DNA from: Geobacter sp.
GTDB lineage: Bacteria > Desulfobacterota > Desulfuromonadia > Geobacterales > Geobacteraceae
Reading direction: 5' to 3'
DNA: 19,858 nucleotides
NCBI GenBank assembly: GCA_003857395.1
Contig: RPRC01000137.1
Location: forward strand, 1-19,858
In this document: positions 6,979-16,295 of the stretch, piece after piece
Numbering within the stretch: the first letter of the stretch is position 1
How the letters are laid out: every line of letters begins with the position of its first letter
Notes under the pieces: generated by a model
The model's input: the letters and a program-made list of their open reading frames with translations, nothing else
The model's database searches: none
What the model was told of the DNA's origin: nothing
Program-made: the position numbers and the translations under genes

Positions 6979-9900
6979 ATGAAAAAATTCGTTTCCAAGG
7001 CTTTGGAAGTAAATCTTGCCGTCACCCGAAGCACGATAGAAATCCCGCCAGAGTACCAATGGTTGCTTTCCCTCTCCCGCAGCCATTTCGGGATTCACAA
7101 TCGAGCGGAAGAACTGATACTGGAATACCACCATCCGTATTCAAACCCGGAATTGGTGGTTGACCTCCTGCGCAGGATTGCCTTGGATGACCTCTGGTTT
7201 TATCTCTCGCTGCCGGAGAATGAGAAGCCGCTGGAAATGCTGCTGGAAATCTTCCGAACACTGTTGCACCGCCGCCTGCCTGACCAGCAGCAGGAAAGGG
7301 CCTTTCAGACTCTGCTGGAATTCGCAGACCTGCTTCACCGCCAGAAAAAAACACCGCTCAAAAGCATGGATGAAGTCATCGCACTGATCCGTGACACACT
7401 TGCCATCAATCAGTATGTCATGGTGCGTTCTTCCGGATTCTTGAAAGAAAGAATGAAACATGTGGCTAAGGATTCCCGGTATACTGACTCAATAGTTGGC
7501 ATGCTCCGCCTGGCACTTCAGGAAAACATCGTCTTCTGGGAAAAAAGCACCTCCATCGAGTCCTGGCTGACCAACAAGAAATCACTGTTCCACTCTGATA
7601 TGACATCCCGGATCGACCATATCGGAAAACCCTTCTTTGACGAGCTTCAAAAGCAGCTTGCCCAGGCCTCAACCTGGGAGGAACTTCAGCAGGTAGCTGA
7701 CTTTTCCGGGATTGCCAACCGCTTCCGCAGCTGCATGGACGAAGAGGAGCCGGCTCTCGACCGTATCTATTATCTTTTCTATCTCCTGAGCCTTCCTGGT
7801 CTGGCGCACCTGAAGGACCATCTCCTCTGGGATCTCAACCGGATGCTCCGCATCATAAAAAGCGCCTGCACCGAGAAAGAGCTGATAATTTTTCTGGAAC
7901 GGATCTTCCATCTCTTCCAATCACAAAGAGACGGTCACCTGGGAACCCTCCTTGATTGTATCCTTACTCTCGGGACAGAAGTGATCGAGCAGGGCAACCC
8001 CGCCGTCATCAACAGCTTCATCGATCGGCTGATCTCTTTCGGCTTCGTGCCGGGAAATGTCTTCGGCATCAATCAAGACTGGCAAGTCTGCATCGACAAA
8101 AACCACATCAAGAACATCCGGGTCTGGATGGAACTGATCGAATGCAGTCCCGAAAAAATGCTGAAACTGCTCTCGGCCCTGATCGTGAATCTTCGCGTCC
8201 AGGGAATTTTCATCTCCGACACGGACCTGTTCCAGCGGGACATCACCAAGCTCCTGAATTCAGAGGTTGCACCCATCTTCAAGATGATTAAACAATTGGC
8301 CCGCATCTTTCCGGTCTACTATAACGAGATCGGTGCCGAAGGCGAACTGCGCGACATCACCACGAAAATGGATGAGGTTTCCTTCCGACAGGACCGCTTG
8401 ATTCATTTTCTCCGCAAACAGGTGCACACGGAGAGCAACAACACTCATATCGAGCTGACCAAAAAGATCATCCGCTTCTGGCACAACGGCAATGTGGAGG
8501 CACTGGAAAACTTTGTGCCCCAGGATGTGTATTTGACCCTGCAGAATTCCGGCGAATGGTTCGAACCGGTCCACGAAATTGTCACGTCCCTGTGCGAAAA
8601 GTGCGGTATCTTGCCGGAAGAACTTCTCGACAGGGAAGATATTAACCTTTCAAAATATATGAAAGGGCATCCCAAAAAGGACCAAATTCGTTTCAAGGGA
8701 CTGGTTGACCTCTACCGTCTTTTAAAAACAAAATACACCCTGGACTACCACAACATTATCCCGGTAATGAATCAGCTCCACCTGTTCCCCGATGAAGAGA
8801 TAGAAGAATTCGCGAAGCAGCTCGACGAAAACAACACCGAAGCAGCTCTCCGTCGAGTGTACTATTTCATGGAACGACTTCGCGAGGTCATCCTGAATCC
8901 GGAAAAATCGGAAGCATGCGAGGATATTTACCACAAGCGGCACATTGCCGCGGGAATTCCCTCCATGTACGGGAAATACCATGAAGTAAAATTCGAGGCC
9001 ATGGGCCTTACCTTCCGCCTTGAAAGGCTGGCAACCGCCCTGATGGCGACCCTTATCGGCCAGAAGAACATGAATTATATTACCGCCAAGTCACTCCGCC
9101 GGATTGCCAGAATCATTGAGCTTTTCCGCCACGGGCTCATGCTTGACGGAATCACCAATCAGGGTTTCGACGCAAACCTGAAGATGTTCCAATACAGCCT
9201 CACCTCCGCAAGCTTTTCCCTGGATCAATTCGTCAACCTTTTCCAATTCATGGCCCAGAACATCCGCGAGATAATCCACGAGTATTTTCTCCGCAACTTT
9301 GACACGCCATTGAGAGTCGTGGCCCTCCATCAAACCGGTCGTGAGCGCATAGCAGGGCCGGAAGATCAGCAGGAAGTTCACCGGATTTCGGAAAAGTTTT
9401 ACCGCGAAGTACTTTCTTCCGCCTTTCTCGTGCAGCCGCTGGACAACTTCATCTCCGACGTGCTCAATACCTTGAGGACCATGGTGGGCAGTCTGACGCC
9501 CGAGGTACTGCACAACATTATGAGCTTCGACTCGGATCTGATCATCAGTCCCATTTACCGGAGCACACCGGAGATGGACAACCAAATTTTCCTCGGCGCC
9601 AAGGCCTATTTTCTGAAACAGCTCTATGCCAATGAGTTCCCCATACCGCCCGGCTTTGTCCTGACCACCGAACTCTTCCGGCATCGCCGGGCGATTCTGC
9701 AGAACCCCGAACTGACGGCCGAAATCGAGGAACTGGTCCGGCAGAAGATTACGGAACTGGAAGAGATCACCGGCAAAAAGCTGGGAGACCCGGAAAACCC
9801 GCTTCTTTTCTCCGTCCGCTCCGGCACCGCGATCTCCATGCCGGGAGCCATGGATACCTACCTTAACGTCGGTATGAATGACAAGGTGGCCGAAGGACTG

Positions 9901-11058
9901 AGCCGCAAACCACATATGGGCTGGACCGCGTGGGACTGTTATCGGCGCTTCCTCCAAGGCTGGGGAATGGCCCACGGCATCCCACGGGACGAATTTGACC
10001 GTAGAATGTCCCACTTCAAACACCTCTACCAGGTTGCGCGCAAGGTTCAGTTCACGGAAACTCAGATACGCGAGATAGCCCTTTCCTACAAGAATCTTCT
10101 CAAAGAACACCGCGTCCACGTTGAACAGGACCCCTTCCGCCAGATCATCCAGGCCATCCTCTCAACCATGGATTCCTGGTACACGGACCGGGCCAAGACC
10201 TACCGCCGCCATCTACAAATTGCGGAAGAATGGGGCACAGCGGTCATGGTGCAGGAAATGGTCCTCGGGAATCTCGGTTCCGACTCCGGCACCGGAGTTT
10301 TCTTCACGCGCGACCCAATGGAGGAAAAGCCGGGGGTTAACCTCTATGGCGACTTCACCCTCTTCAGCCAGGGAGAGGACGTCGTTTCCGGTCTGGTTCA
10401 TACCCTGCCGATTTCTGAAAAACAGCGAACGAGTGCCCCGGGTAACCTGAGGATATCTCTGGAAAAAGACTTCCCCGAAGTTTACCAGGAACTGCTCTAT
10501 CGTGCTAAACTTCTCGTGGAAACCTACGGATTCAACCACCAGGAAATCGAATTCACCTTCGAGTCCCCGCGCAAGGAGGACCTGTACATCCTCCAGACAA
10601 GGGACTATACAACCAGCCAACCGGAAAAACTTTGTGTCTTTGCCACAGAGCAGGACTCCATGCATTTCCTCGGCTCAGGCATTGGAATTGGCGGTGGCGC
10701 AATGAACGGCATGATTGTTTTCGATCGGGATGACTTGAAGGAAGCCGACAGCAAGTTCCCTGGCATAAAAAAAATCCTCGTTCGGCCAGACACCGTCCCC
10801 GATGATATCGACATGATCTTCGACTGCGACGGACTCCTGACGGCACGGGGCGGGGCTACCTCTCACGCGGCGGTTACCGCGGCCCGACTCGGTAAAATCT
10901 GTATCGTCAACTGCAAGGTGCTCCAGGTCATTGAAGCGGAGAAAAAATGTTTCATCAATGGGGTGGAGCTCGGACTGGGAGATAAAATCGGCATCGATGG
11001 CAGATTGGGAAATATCTATCAAGGGAATTATCCGTTAGAATACACGGAAAGCTATTAA
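6979..11058 (+). CDS. PPDK-related dikinase-like protein without PEP/pyruvate barrel
   Basis: 1359 residues from ATG 6979. Residues 1 to about 865 are a large, mostly helical region I do not recognise. Then comes a PPDK-type ATP-grasp domain (about 870-1215): PPGFVLTTE near 892, FSVRSGTAISMPGAMDTYLN near 945, GTAVMVQEMVLGNLGSDSGTGVFFTRDP near 1085-1112, SQGEDVVSGLVHTLP, and YILQTRDY. A phosphohistidine domain follows, with LLTARGGATSHAAVTAARLG and phospho-acceptor His1296. The protein ends 63 residues later, so the C-terminal TIM barrel of PPDK/PpsA that binds PEP/pyruvate is absent. ATP could phosphorylate the His, but the final acceptor is unknown and might bind the N-terminal region. TTG 6901 would add 26 residues but has no ribosome site. 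The GAPDH gene follows by 53 bp, suggesting a central-carbon role. Domain calls are secure, function is not. Confidence 0.88.
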   Translation: MKKFVSKALEVNLAVTRSTIEIPPEYQWLLSLSRSHFGIHNRAEELILEYHHPYSNPELVVDLLRRIALDDLWFYLSLPENEKPLEMLLEIFRTLLHRRLPDQQQERAFQTLLEFADLLHRQKKTPLKSMDEVIALIRDTLAINQYVMVRSSGFLKERMKHVAKDSRYTDSIVGMLRLALQENIVFWEKSTSIESWLTNKKSLFHSDMTSRIDHIGKPFFDELQKQLAQASTWEELQQVADFSGIANRFRSCMDEEEPALDRIYYLFYLLSLPGLAHLKDHLLWDLNRMLRIIKSACTEKELIIFLERIFHLFQSQRDGHLGTLLDCILTLGTEVIEQGNPAVINSFIDRLISFGFVPGNVFGINQDWQVCIDKNHIKNIRVWMELIECSPEKMLKLLSALIVNLRVQGIFISDTDLFQRDITKLLNSEVAPIFKMIKQLARIFPVYYNEIGAEGELRDITTKMDEVSFRQDRLIHFLRKQVHTESNNTHIELTKKIIRFWHNGNVEALENFVPQDVYLTLQNSGEWFEPVHEIVTSLCEKCGILPEELLDREDINLSKYMKGHPKKDQIRFKGLVDLYRLLKTKYTLDYHNIIPVMNQLHLFPDEEIEEFAKQLDENNTEAALRRVYYFMERLREVILNPEKSEACEDIYHKRHIAAGIPSMYGKYHEVKFEAMGLTFRLERLATALMATLIGQKNMNYITAKSLRRIARIIELFRHGLMLDGITNQGFDANLKMFQYSLTSASFSLDQFVNLFQFMAQNIREIIHEYFLRNFDTPLRVVALHQTGRERIAGPEDQQEVHRISEKFYREVLSSAFLVQPLDNFISDVLNTLRTMVGSLTPEVLHNIMSFDSDLIISPIYRSTPEMDNQIFLGAKAYFLKQLYANEFPIPPGFVLTTELFRHRRAILQNPELTAEIEELVRQKITELEEITGKKLGDPENPLLFSVRSGTAISMPGAMDTYLNVGMNDKVAEGLSRKPHMGWTAWDCYRRFLQGWGMAHGIPRDEFDRRMSHFKHLYQVARKVQFTETQIREIALSYKNLLKEHRVHVEQDPFRQIIQAILSTMDSWYTDRAKTYRRHLQIAEEWGTAVMVQEMVLGNLGSDSGTGVFFTRDPMEEKPGVNLYGDFTLFSQGEDVVSGLVHTLPISEKQRTSAPGNLRISLEKDFPEVYQELLYRAKLLVETYGFNHQEIEFTFESPRKEDLYILQTRDYTTSQPEKLCVFATEQDSMHFLGSGIGIGGGAMNGMIVFDRDDLKEADSKFPGIKKILVRPDTVPDDIDMIFDCDGLLTARGGATSHAAVTAARLGKICIVNCKVLQVIEAEKKCFINGVELGLGDKIGIDGRLGNIYQGNYPLEYTESY

Positions 11059-11111
11059 CGGGACCCGGAAAGGCAGCGGGCCAGGCAGACATATCACTAA
11101 GGAGGGCAACA

Positions 11112-12362
11112 ATGAGTACAGGAGACAAGTCATCACAACCGTTGGGCATCAACGGGCTGGGGCGGATAGGGAAACTGACCCTTTGGAACCATCTTCTCAC
11201 GAGAGGCTTCAACAGGATCATCGTAAACACCGGAAGGGAAGTCGGCAAGAGCCTTGATGACCTTATCCAGGTAATTGAAACCGATTCCACCTACGGCACC
11301 CTCAGCAGATTCCTGTACGGCTATTCCCGCAAATGCGAAATCAGAATCGTTGATGCCGACCAGGCAATTTTAGATATTGACGGAATCACGGTAAAAATTC
11401 TCCGGGAAGCGAGGAATCCAAAAGACATCGCCTGGAGAAAAGAAGGGGTACGACTTGTCGTGGAGACCACCGGCCAGTTCCTTGACCCAACCCTGCCGGC
11501 CGACCATAAATCGGGAAGCCTCCGCGGCCATCTGGAAGCGGGAGCGGAAAAAGTTCTGGCATCTGCCCCCTTCAGGATCAAGGACAAAACCAAATCGCTG
11601 CCCGATGACAGCATTCTCCTGGTGCAGGGAATCAACCACACCGACTTCGATCCCTCCCGGCACCATGTCATTTCCGCCGCATCATGTACCACCACCGGAT
11701 TGGCTCACATGATCAAGCCGCTGCTGGAATCAAAAGAGACCTCCCACATCCTGACCGCATCCATGTCCACTATCCACGCGGCGACCAATACCCAGAGCGT
11801 CCTCGACTCGGTGCCAAAAACTGCAGCCGGGGACCTGCGCAAAAACCGCTCTGTCATGAACAACATCATCCTCTCCACAACAGGATCCGCCAAGGCCCTG
11901 GAAATGGTCCTGCCGGAGATCAAACGTGTCGGATTCATGGCGGATTCGGTCCGCATTCCCACCAGCACCGTTTCTCTGATTATTCTCAACCTGACCTTTC
12001 ACAACCCGTTGGACGAGGCAGGCGAACCAGTGATTACCCATACTCTTCTGAACGAAATGTACCGCAAAGCAGGCGAAGGATCCCAGAAGGACCTGCTCGT
12101 CTTCAGCAACCGACAGAACGTCTCGTCCGACATAATCGGCGTACAAGCAGCCGTTGTCATCGAAGGGCACGAAACCCACACCCGCACCGGCTTTATCAAC
12201 CTCCCGCCGGAAACCCTCCAGGGCCTTGGCGTTCCGGCTGAAACCGAGGTACAGATACCCGTAACTCACGCAAAGCTGTTCGGCTGGTATGACAACGAAT
12301 ACGGCAGTTACGTAAATTGTCTCGGTCAATTGACTGGCTATATCGCCAAAAACCTGGGCTGA
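11112..12362 (+). CDS. gap: Glyceraldehyde-3-phosphate dehydrogenase, enlarged divergent type
   Basis: 416 residues against about 335 for standard GAPDH. The Rossmann motif GINGLGRIGK (12-21), the catalytic Cys192 in SAASCTTTGLA and His222 in STIHAATN, the phosphate-site segment STTGSAKALEMVLPEIK, the Arg in VRIPTSTVSL, and WYDNEYGSY near the C-terminus are all present, so the enzyme is probably active. Differences are clear: the usual SNASCTTN is SAASCTTT, and the Asp that normally contacts NAD (ND after the second strand) is replaced by NTG (39-41), which might permit NADP. Extra length is spread over several loops, for example ETDSTYGTLSRF. It would act in glycolysis/gluconeogenesis, converting glyceraldehyde 3-phosphate and 1,3-bisphosphoglycerate. 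AAGGAGG lies just before the ATG. It shares a transcript with the dikinase-like gene and is closed by a strong terminator. A second, standard GAPDH may exist elsewhere. Confidence 0.9.
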   Translation: MSTGDKSSQPLGINGLGRIGKLTLWNHLLTRGFNRIIVNTGREVGKSLDDLIQVIETDSTYGTLSRFLYGYSRKCEIRIVDADQAILDIDGITVKILREARNPKDIAWRKEGVRLVVETTGQFLDPTLPADHKSGSLRGHLEAGAEKVLASAPFRIKDKTKSLPDDSILLVQGINHTDFDPSRHHVISAASCTTTGLAHMIKPLLESKETSHILTASMSTIHAATNTQSVLDSVPKTAAGDLRKNRSVMNNIILSTTGSAKALEMVLPEIKRVGFMADSVRIPTSTVSLIILNLTFHNPLDEAGEPVITHTLLNEMYRKAGEGSQKDLLVFSNRQNVSSDIIGVQAAVVIEGHETHTRTGFINLPPETLQGLGVPAETEVQIPVTHAKLFGWYDNEYGSYVNCLGQLTGYIAKNLG

Positions 12363-12388
12363 CGTTCAACCAGGAAATTTACGACAAG

Positions 12389-12422
12389 AAAGGCCTTGCG
12401 AGGTAATTGCAAGGCCTTTTTT
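12389..12422 (+). terminator. Rho-independent terminator after gap
   Basis: AAAGGCCTTGC (12389-12399) pairs with GCAAGGCCTTT (12409-12419) around a 9-base loop and runs into a T tract (12417-12422). A strong intrinsic terminator about 30 bases after the GAPDH stop. Confidence 0.9.
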
Positions 12423-12478
12423 CATTGTGAATACGCGGTGAGAAATACCTGACGGATCCTTTTTTGAAGCGTGGAAAA

Positions 12479-12508
12479 TTGACAAGCTCTACTAATCCGG
12501 TGTAAGAA
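12479..12508 (+). promoter_or_regulatory. Weak candidate promoter for the UPF0182 gene
   Basis: A perfect TTGACA at 12479-12484 is followed after 18 bases by TAAGAA, a poor -10 (3/6). It sits between a terminator and the next gene, where a promoter is needed, but the -10 makes the call weak. Confidence 0.35.
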
Positions 12509-12567
12509 TGATAAACGCAATCCGTCGGGAACCTTCCCCCATATTTCCCACGAGCCGCAGAGATGCC

Positions 12568-12573
12568 AAGGAG
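12568..12573 (+). promoter_or_regulatory. Ribosome binding site that sets the UPF0182 start
   Basis: AAGGAG is 7 bases before ATG 12581 and lies downstream of the alternative in-frame ATG 12563, so it selects the later start. Confidence 0.75.
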
Positions 12574-12580
12574 AACTCAC

Positions 12581-15268
12581 ATGCCCGGAAGAAAAACTGG
12601 TTTTATCATCCTAGCTGCCCTCATTCTGGTCCTGCCCTTTCTTGCTTCACTACTGAACCTTTACATCGACTGGCAATTCTTCGCGGAAACAGGCTATTCA
12701 GAAGTACTCACGGCATCCCTGCTGGCAAAAATTGGCTGCGGGCTTTTCTTCGGGGTCCTCCTGCTGGCATTTCTCCTTATCAACCTGATTCCGGCTCTCC
12801 GTTCGAGATTCCCCCGGGCCGCCATCACTATCATGGAGGGAACTGTCTATCAGTTGAAGACCGCTGAGGCTGAGCGACTCATCAAACCCATCGCATTGAT
12901 CGCCGCTTTTATCCTCGCCCTTTTTGCCGGCAACTGGGGCGCTCTGCAGTGGGAAAAACTCCTCCTGTTCAGAAACATGCTGCCGGTCGGCACCACCGAT
13001 CCCATCCTTGGCAAAGACATCGGGTTCTACTTGTTCAGTCTGCCTTTTCTGCAGATCCTGGCAGCTTTTTCCCGCTTGACATCACTTTTCGGCATTGTCA
13101 TGGTAAGCGTTGTCTACTTCGTCAACGGCGGCATCGCGCTGACGCCACGCGGAGCGCACATCGCCGAAAAGGTCAGAAAACACCTGGCACTTTTAACGGG
13201 ATTGTTTCTCCTGACCTTTTCCATTGGCTTCTACCTGGACTGCTTCAAGCTGCTCTTTTCGGAAACCGGCGCGGTCTACGGAGCCGGCTACGCCGATGTA
13301 ACCGCCCGACTCCTGGTATACCGCACCCTCGCCGTCCTTACCCCTCTAGCAGCTGTCATCGTCGCGGCAGGCATTTGGAAAGCCCGCTGGCGTCAGGCAC
13401 TAGTTGCTCCGGTAGTACTCATGGCCATCTTTGGAATCGGGATTAAAGTATATCCCGCACTTCTGGAAAAATTCAAGGTTGCCCCAAATGAACTCGCCCT
13501 GGAGATGCCCTATCTTGAGCATGGCATCACGTTCACCCGCCTCGGCTATGATCTCGACAAAATTGAAACCATCCCCTTTGATGTGGACGACAAACTCAAC
13601 GCCGCGGACATCGCCAACAATGACCAGACAATCAAGAACATTCGGCTCTGGGATCATGCTCCGCTCCTCAGGACTTACAGCCAGCTTCAGCAGATCAGGA
13701 CCTACTACAAGTTTCACGACGTGGACAACGACCGCTACCTGGTTAACGACCAGTATACTCAAGTCATGCTCTCGCCACGTGAACTATCGTACAACGATCT
13801 CCCCAGCAGAAACTGGATAAACGAGCGGCTGATCTTCACCCACGGCAACGGCCTCACCTTCGGACCGGTCAGCCGGATCAGCAAGGAAGGGCTCCCCGAA
13901 TTTTTCATTAAGGACATTCCCGCGGTCAGCCTTGCCGATATTACCGTGTCCAAGCCGGAGATCTACTATGGGGAGTTGTCCAACGACTATGTCATCGTAA
14001 AAACCAGGGTCCCTGAATTCAGCTATCCCACTGCCACAGGCAACATTAACACCACCTATAGCGGAAAGGGCGGAGTTCCCCTCGACTCGCTGCTGAAACG
14101 AGCACTTTTCGCAACATATTTCAGAACCGAGAAAATCCTCCTTTCGTCGGATATCAGCAAAGAAAGCCGTATCCTCTATTACCGGAACATTGTTCAACGG
14201 GTTAAGACGGTGGCGCCGTTCCTGCTTCTGGACTCCGACCCTTACATGGTCGTTACCAAGGACGGCAGGCTCGTGTGGATGATCGACGCATACACATATT
14301 CAGACAACCTCCCCTACTCCAAGCCGGTCTCGAATGGTATCAATTACATGAGAAACTCGGTTAAAATCGTCGTTGACGCCTACAACGGAACTCTCAATTT
14401 TTACATCAGTGATTCGAAAGATCCACTGGTAAAAGTCTATGCCCGAATCTTCCCGAAACTGTTTAAGCCCTTGGAGGCCATGCCGGAAGATCTGCGCTCG
14501 CATATCCGCTATCCCCACCAGTTCCTGAGAATCCAGGCCGCCATGTTTGCCGCCTATCACATGACCGACCCAAAGGTTTTTTATAACAAAGAAAACCTCT
14601 GGGAAATTCCCTCTCTCGGTGAAAATCCGATGGAGCCCTACTACACCATCATGAAGCTGCCGGGTGAGAAAAAAGAAGAGTACATACTCCTTCTGCCCTT
14701 TACCCCGGCAAAAAGGGACAACCTGGCAGCCTGGCTCACCGCCCGTTGCGACGGACCAAACTACGGAAAGCTCCTGGCCTATACCTTCCCCCGCGACCGA
14801 CTCATCTACGGACCGAAACAGATTGACGCGCGGATTAACCAGGATTCCGCTATCTCACAGCAGTTGACTTTATGGGGACAACGTGGCTCCGAAGTAATCC
14901 GGGGCAGCATGCTGGTAATTCCTATCGAAAAATCACTCCTGTATGTGCAGCCGCTCTACCTGGCGGCAACGGACAAGATCGGCCTCCCGGAACTGCAGCG
15001 GGTCATTGTCGCCTACCGTGACGAGGTTGTTATGGAGGAAACTCTCGAACTGGCTCTGCAGAAACTTTTTGGGGGCGCTCGGACAACCCCGAAAACAGCC
15101 GGAGAAATCGGTCCTGCTCTGCCCCAAAGCCAGAGTGGTTTGGCAGCGGAAGCGATGAAGGTCTACGATAGGGCGCTTGAGATGCAGCGCCAGGGAAACT
15201 GGGCAGGGTATGGTGAAGAGCTGCGCAAACTCAAGCAGATTCTGCAACAGATGGCCCAAAAGCAATAA
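12581..15268 (+). CDS. UPF0182 family membrane protein
   Basis: 895 residues, the usual size for UPF0182 (about 900). The N-terminal third has about seven hydrophobic helices: GFIILAALILVLPFLASLLN, a helix with CGLFFGVLLLAFLLINLI, IALIAAFILALFAGNW, SLFGIVMVSVVYFVNG, LALLTGLFLLTFSIGFYL, LAVLTPLAAVIVAAGIW and APVVLMAIFGIGIKV. A large soluble part follows, typical of the family (LEMPYLEHGITFTRLGYDLD, NIRLWDHAPLLRTYSQLQQI, YYGELSNDYVIV, NYMRNSVKIVVDAYNGT, GEKKEEYILLLPFTP, LLYVQPLYL). After a variable linker a short charged helix near the end (KVYDRALEMQRQGNWAGYGE) completes it. The family is widespread but uncharacterised; the soluble part is probably outside the membrane. Start at ATG 12581 is set by AAGGAG. 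It is preceded by the GAPDH terminator, so it is probably transcribed on its own. Family secure, function unknown. Confidence 0.93.
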   Translation: MPGRKTGFIILAALILVLPFLASLLNLYIDWQFFAETGYSEVLTASLLAKIGCGLFFGVLLLAFLLINLIPALRSRFPRAAITIMEGTVYQLKTAEAERLIKPIALIAAFILALFAGNWGALQWEKLLLFRNMLPVGTTDPILGKDIGFYLFSLPFLQILAAFSRLTSLFGIVMVSVVYFVNGGIALTPRGAHIAEKVRKHLALLTGLFLLTFSIGFYLDCFKLLFSETGAVYGAGYADVTARLLVYRTLAVLTPLAAVIVAAGIWKARWRQALVAPVVLMAIFGIGIKVYPALLEKFKVAPNELALEMPYLEHGITFTRLGYDLDKIETIPFDVDDKLNAADIANNDQTIKNIRLWDHAPLLRTYSQLQQIRTYYKFHDVDNDRYLVNDQYTQVMLSPRELSYNDLPSRNWINERLIFTHGNGLTFGPVSRISKEGLPEFFIKDIPAVSLADITVSKPEIYYGELSNDYVIVKTRVPEFSYPTATGNINTTYSGKGGVPLDSLLKRALFATYFRTEKILLSSDISKESRILYYRNIVQRVKTVAPFLLLDSDPYMVVTKDGRLVWMIDAYTYSDNLPYSKPVSNGINYMRNSVKIVVDAYNGTLNFYISDSKDPLVKVYARIFPKLFKPLEAMPEDLRSHIRYPHQFLRIQAAMFAAYHMTDPKVFYNKENLWEIPSLGENPMEPYYTIMKLPGEKKEEYILLLPFTPAKRDNLAAWLTARCDGPNYGKLLAYTFPRDRLIYGPKQIDARINQDSAISQQLTLWGQRGSEVIRGSMLVIPIEKSLLYVQPLYLAATDKIGLPELQRVIVAYRDEVVMEETLELALQKLFGGARTTPKTAGEIGPALPQSQSGLAAEAMKVYDRALEMQRQGNWAGYGEELRKLKQILQQMAQKQ

Positions 15269-15349
15269 GACGAATAGACTAACTTCGGTGTAGAGGGGAG
15301 GCCTGCTTCCCCTGCAGCCCATTCTCACCGAGCCAGGTGCAAGATGTAT

Positions 15350-15379
15350 TTGACACTCATTGTCGTTATAGAGTAATAA
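15350..15379 (+). promoter_or_regulatory. Candidate sigma70 promoter of the REC-PilZ gene
   Basis: A perfect TTGACA (15350-15355), 18-base spacer and TAATAA (15374-15379, 4/6) lie about 100 bases before the ATG. There is no closer candidate. Confidence 0.45.
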
Positions 15380-15481
15380 CTTCAATTACATGGCGTTTCA
15401 TATTATGCCCAGCGAAAACAGGAATATCAGGTATCGATGGTAGTTGCTCTTTAGAATCCTATTCCAGAGGGTTATACAAAC

Positions 15482-16195
15482 ATGAAAAAAATTGTCATGA
15501 TCGATCCATCGGAAACCTTTATAAAATTTGTCAGCCGCACACTCACGCGGATGGGATACGAGGTGTTCCATGCCTGCGATCTGGAATCAGGATTTTATGT
15601 CATTGAGGAGACAAAGCCTAGCCTGGTCCTCGCGGAGACCAATGTCCCGAACTGCAAAGGTGCGGAACTCTGCGAAATACTTTGTAGCGATCCCCGCACG
15701 TCAACAATTCCGATAGTAATCGTTACCACGGACGGCAATGAGCAGAGCTTGGAACAGGCAAAAAAAGCCGGCTGCTCCGACTACCTGACCAAGCCGCTGA
15801 CTGTCAGTGACATCCACCTGATGCTGCAGCGGAACCTGCCCTTTGTCGTCAAACGGCAGATGCTCCGACTGGATATTGAGGTCGATACGATAATCCGGAT
15901 AAAGGATCAGACGTTCGAGACCAGGACTAAAACCCTTAGTGAAGGCGGTCTGCTGGTTCAAATCGATCATCCTGCGATGCATACCGGCTCACAGGTAGAA
16001 ATATCTCTTCTCCTGTCGCCATCCGCCACCCCCCTTGAACTGACGGGAGAGGTCATCTATCTTCTGGGCCCCACAGCCACCTGTTCAGCACGAGATGTGG
16101 GGATCAAATTCTCAGACATCAGTAAAAAGTCTTCAGAACGCCTGAGAAACTTCATAGAACAAGCCGCCTCAGGGGAAGCGGGAAGTACTCTGTAG
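15482..16195 (+). CDS. Degenerate receiver (REC) plus PilZ domain protein
   Basis: 237 residues. The REC domain (1-118) has the receiver fold pattern with conserved Thr82/Thr83 (IVTTDG) and Lys104 (LTKP), but the phosphoacceptor Asp is Glu52 (LVLAETNVP) and the usual second acidic residue near the N-terminus is Pro9 (MIDPSE). Normal phosphorylation is therefore unlikely, and Glu may mimic the phosphorylated state. The PilZ domain (about 122-230) has RxxxR at Arg125/Arg129 and TLSEGG at 151-156, close to the c-di-GMP-binding D/NxSxxG, with Thr in the first position. It may bind c-di-GMP and regulate motility, exopolysaccharide or adhesion through contacts with other proteins. It is convergent with a hybrid kinase, with a shared terminator between them. 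Ribosome site GAGGG about 10 bases upstream. Domain assignment secure; c-di-GMP binding unproven. Confidence 0.9.
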   Translation: MKKIVMIDPSETFIKFVSRTLTRMGYEVFHACDLESGFYVIEETKPSLVLAETNVPNCKGAELCEILCSDPRTSTIPIVIVTTDGNEQSLEQAKKAGCSDYLTKPLTVSDIHLMLQRNLPFVVKRQMLRLDIEVDTIIRIKDQTFETRTKTLSEGGLLVQIDHPAMHTGSQVEISLLLSPSATPLELTGEVIYLLGPTATCSARDVGIKFSDISKKSSERLRNFIEQAASGEAGSTL

Positions 16196-16206
16196 CAACA
16201 GAAAAC

Positions 16207-16245
16207 AAATAAGGCGGAAAACCTGATCGGCCCCCCGCCTTATTT
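16207..16245. terminator. Bidirectional terminator hairpin between convergent genes
   Basis: AAATAAGGCGG (16207-16217) pairs with CCGCCTTATTT (16235-16245), an exact 11-base stem. U-rich tails exist on both strands, better on the minus strand (TTATTTGTTTTC). It would end both the REC-PilZ and the kinase transcripts. Confidence 0.75.
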
Positions 16246-16295
16246 CCGTAGGTAAAAAGTTCCACTGCACGGAACTCAAGGACATCCTGCAGCAC

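Noticed and set aside
9091..10119. 342-codon open frame on the minus strand inside the dikinase gene
   Set aside because: It lies wholly antisense to conserved PPDK motifs and has no recognisable domain; a shadow frame from biased codon use.
15294..15313. Hairpin AGGGGA / TCCCCT after the UPF0182 gene
   Set aside because: A 6-base stem without a following T run; not a convincing terminator.
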